14,602 bases of DNA from Bacteroides sp. CAG:709. Its GTDB lineage: Bacteria > Bacteroidota > Bacteroidia > Bacteroidales > UBA932. The notes under the pieces are model-generated. The model was given only the letters and a program-made list of their open reading frames with translations, did not search any database and had not been told where the DNA came from. Position 1 is the first letter of the stretch, and every line of letters starts with the position of its first letter. Below are positions 13,208 to 14,602 of the stretch, piece by piece. The translations under genes and the position numbers were made by a program. The stretch covers positions 88,413 through 103,014 of the forward strand of contig FR882182.1 in NCBI GenBank assembly GCA_000434935.1. Direction: 5' to 3'.

Positions 13208-14602
13208 ATGAATACTAAACAGCTTTTGGCTATACCGGCATTGTTCCTGGCCATGGTGATGTCTGCGCAGACTTACACCGGCGGCGTGAAGGGAACAATC
13301 GTGGACAGGTCCTCCAAGGCAGCGGTGGACGGCGCAGTCCTGAAACTTTATTCAGGTTCGACCGAGATAGCTACGGTTAAGACTGCCCCGGACGGCACAT
13401 TCATGATTCCTTCCCTGAAGGACGGCATGTATGACCTCGTGATCCAGACCCCGGACTATATGGAGTCCAGAGTCAATGTTACCGTCAATGACGGTTATGT
13501 GAAGAACATGTTCAAACTGTCATTGACCCCTGCCCGCAAGGTGGGAGAGGTGGACGATGCCAGCTTTACCGAATTCGATCTGGATGACTCCGGATATCAG
13601 GACAGTCCGACCATCCTCTTCGGTCAGAACGATGTGTTCAACAACATCGCAGGATACAATTTCAGCTCAGTACGTTTCCGCGTACGTGGCTATTCCAGTG
13701 AGTCCCAGGATGTTTACATGGCAGGCGTAAGAATGAACGACGCCATTACCGGCTATACACCTTACTCTCTGTGGAGCGGTCTGAACGAGGCTGTCCGCAG
13801 CAAGGAAAGTGTAAACGGTTCGGAGATTTCCGACTATGGTTTCGGTGGCTACAACGGACTTACCAACATTGACCCGATGGCATCGAAGGTCCGCACCGGC
13901 TGGAGAGGTAGCGTGCTGACCAACAGTGCATTGTACCGACTCCGTCTCATGATGACTTATTCTTCCGGCGAGCTGGACAACGGCTGGTCATACGCATTCA
14001 GCGCATCTGCGCGTCTCGGCGGCAATGACTGGATCAAGGGCGTTTACTATCGTTCATTCGGCTATTACGGTTCCGTGGAGAAGAAATTCGGCGAGGAGCA
14101 CAAACTTGGATTGACCTTCATGGCGGCTCCTGGCCAGAGGGGTGCGCAGAACGGTTCCACCCAGGAGGTTTACGACCTTATGGGTGACAACATGTACAAC
14201 TCCAACTGGGGTTATTACAATGGCAAGGTGCGCAATGCCCGCGTGAAGAAGACTCACGAGCCTATCGCCATCCTGAAATACGACTTCACACCGGAGTCCA
14301 AGAAGCTCAAGGTCTCAGCTACAATGCTTTACCGCTTCGGAAAAAATGGTTATACCGCATTGGACTGGTATGACGCACCGGACCCGAGGCCTGATTATTA
14401 CAGGAATCTTCCTAGCTATTTCTTCATGGAGAACTCCGACTACAACCGTGTGAACTTCATGAAGTATGCATGGGCCAAGGAGGCTTGGACAATGGACATT
14501 CCTTCCATTACCCATATCAATTGGGACAGGCTCTATGCTGTCAATACCCTGAATACTACTGAGGCGGGCAAGCGCTCAAAATATGTCATTGAAGAGCGTC
14601 GT
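13208..14602 (+). CDS. TonB-dependent receptor, N-terminal 465 residues (3' end outside window)
   Basis: An ATG at 13208, 8 nt after the previous stop, opens a frame that runs to the window edge. It has a signal peptide (about 1-20, ending MVMSA), a carboxypeptidase-regulatory-like domain (about 24-108, with GGVKGTIVDRSSKAAVDGAV), and a plug domain (about 125-220, with SSVRFRVRGYSSESQDVYMAGVRMND). The early barrel strands follow (SALYRLRLMMTYSSG, HKLGLTFMAAPGQRG). Such receptors import large or scarce substrates across the outer membrane using TonB energy. Linked to two extracellular nuclease-family genes, import of nucleic-acid products is the simplest hypothesis. It is not a close copy of the receptor at 3355. 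No SusD-like gene is visible, though one could lie beyond the edge. Confidence 0.88.
   Translation, partial: MNTKQLLAIPALFLAMVMSAQTYTGGVKGTIVDRSSKAAVDGAVLKLYSGSTEIATVKTAPDGTFMIPSLKDGMYDLVIQTPDYMESRVNVTVNDGYVKNMFKLSLTPARKVGEVDDASFTEFDLDDSGYQDSPTILFGQNDVFNNIAGYNFSSVRFRVRGYSSESQDVYMAGVRMNDAITGYTPYSLWSGLNEAVRSKESVNGSEISDYGFGGYNGLTNIDPMASKVRTGWRGSVLTNSALYRLRLMMTYSSGELDNGWSYAFSASARLGGNDWIKGVYYRSFGYYGSVEKKFGEEHKLGLTFMAAPGQRGAQNGSTQEVYDLMGDNMYNSNWGYYNGKVRNARVKKTHEPIAILKYDFTPESKKLKVSATMLYRFGKNGYTALDWYDAPDPRPDYYRNLPSYFFMENSDYNRVNFMKYAWAKEAWTMDIPSITHINWDRLYAVNTLNTTEAGKRSKYVIEERR

Overview
The window looks like a chromosomal segment from a member of the Bacteroidota, probably Bacteroidales. The signs are promoters with the Bacteroidota -7 box TAnnTTTG (several with a TTG or TTTG near -33), absence of strong Shine-Dalgarno sites, outer-membrane TonB-dependent receptors with N-terminal carboxypeptidase-regulatory-like domains, BACON domains, and lipoproteins with an S-C lipobox. 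I cannot name genus or species.

Layout. (1) 1-2682, housekeeping: the 5' part of miaA (minus, running off the left edge) and smpB (plus) diverge from an 80-bp region with face-to-face promoters; smpB converges on metK (minus). (2) 2689-3354, a 666-bp gene-free stretch. Its metK-proximal half holds a promoter, a SAM-II-type aptamer, a 9-bp antiterminator pairing and an intrinsic terminator, which together form a complete transcription-attenuation switch. Its other half holds a small family of degenerate direct and inverted repeats, a 13-bp hairpin and the promoter region of the next gene. (3) 3355-6576, a 1073-residue Oar-like TonB-dependent receptor with its own terminator. (4) 6577-6848, a convergent intergenic region with two further hairpins. 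(5) 6849-8247 (minus), a hipBA toxin-antitoxin operon. (6) 8537-14602 (plus), a run of exported proteins: a 740-residue BACON/OB-fold-like lipoprotein, a BACON-linked DNA/RNA non-specific endonuclease (NUC1) lipoprotein, a secreted endonuclease/exonuclease/phosphatase-family protein, and the first 465 residues of a second TonB-dependent receptor that runs off the right edge.

Working together. The right-hand run is most simply read as a surface system for capturing and degrading extracellular nucleic acid: a possible binding lipoprotein, an endonuclease that cuts polymer, a phosphoesterase-fold enzyme that trims products, and a TonB-dependent receptor that could import them. The protein families are seen in the sequence; the joint substrate is inferred from neighbourhood. 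The other highlight is the metK leader, in which a SAM-II aptamer appears to drive a terminator by mutually exclusive pairing, giving direct feedback of SAM on the SAM synthetase gene.
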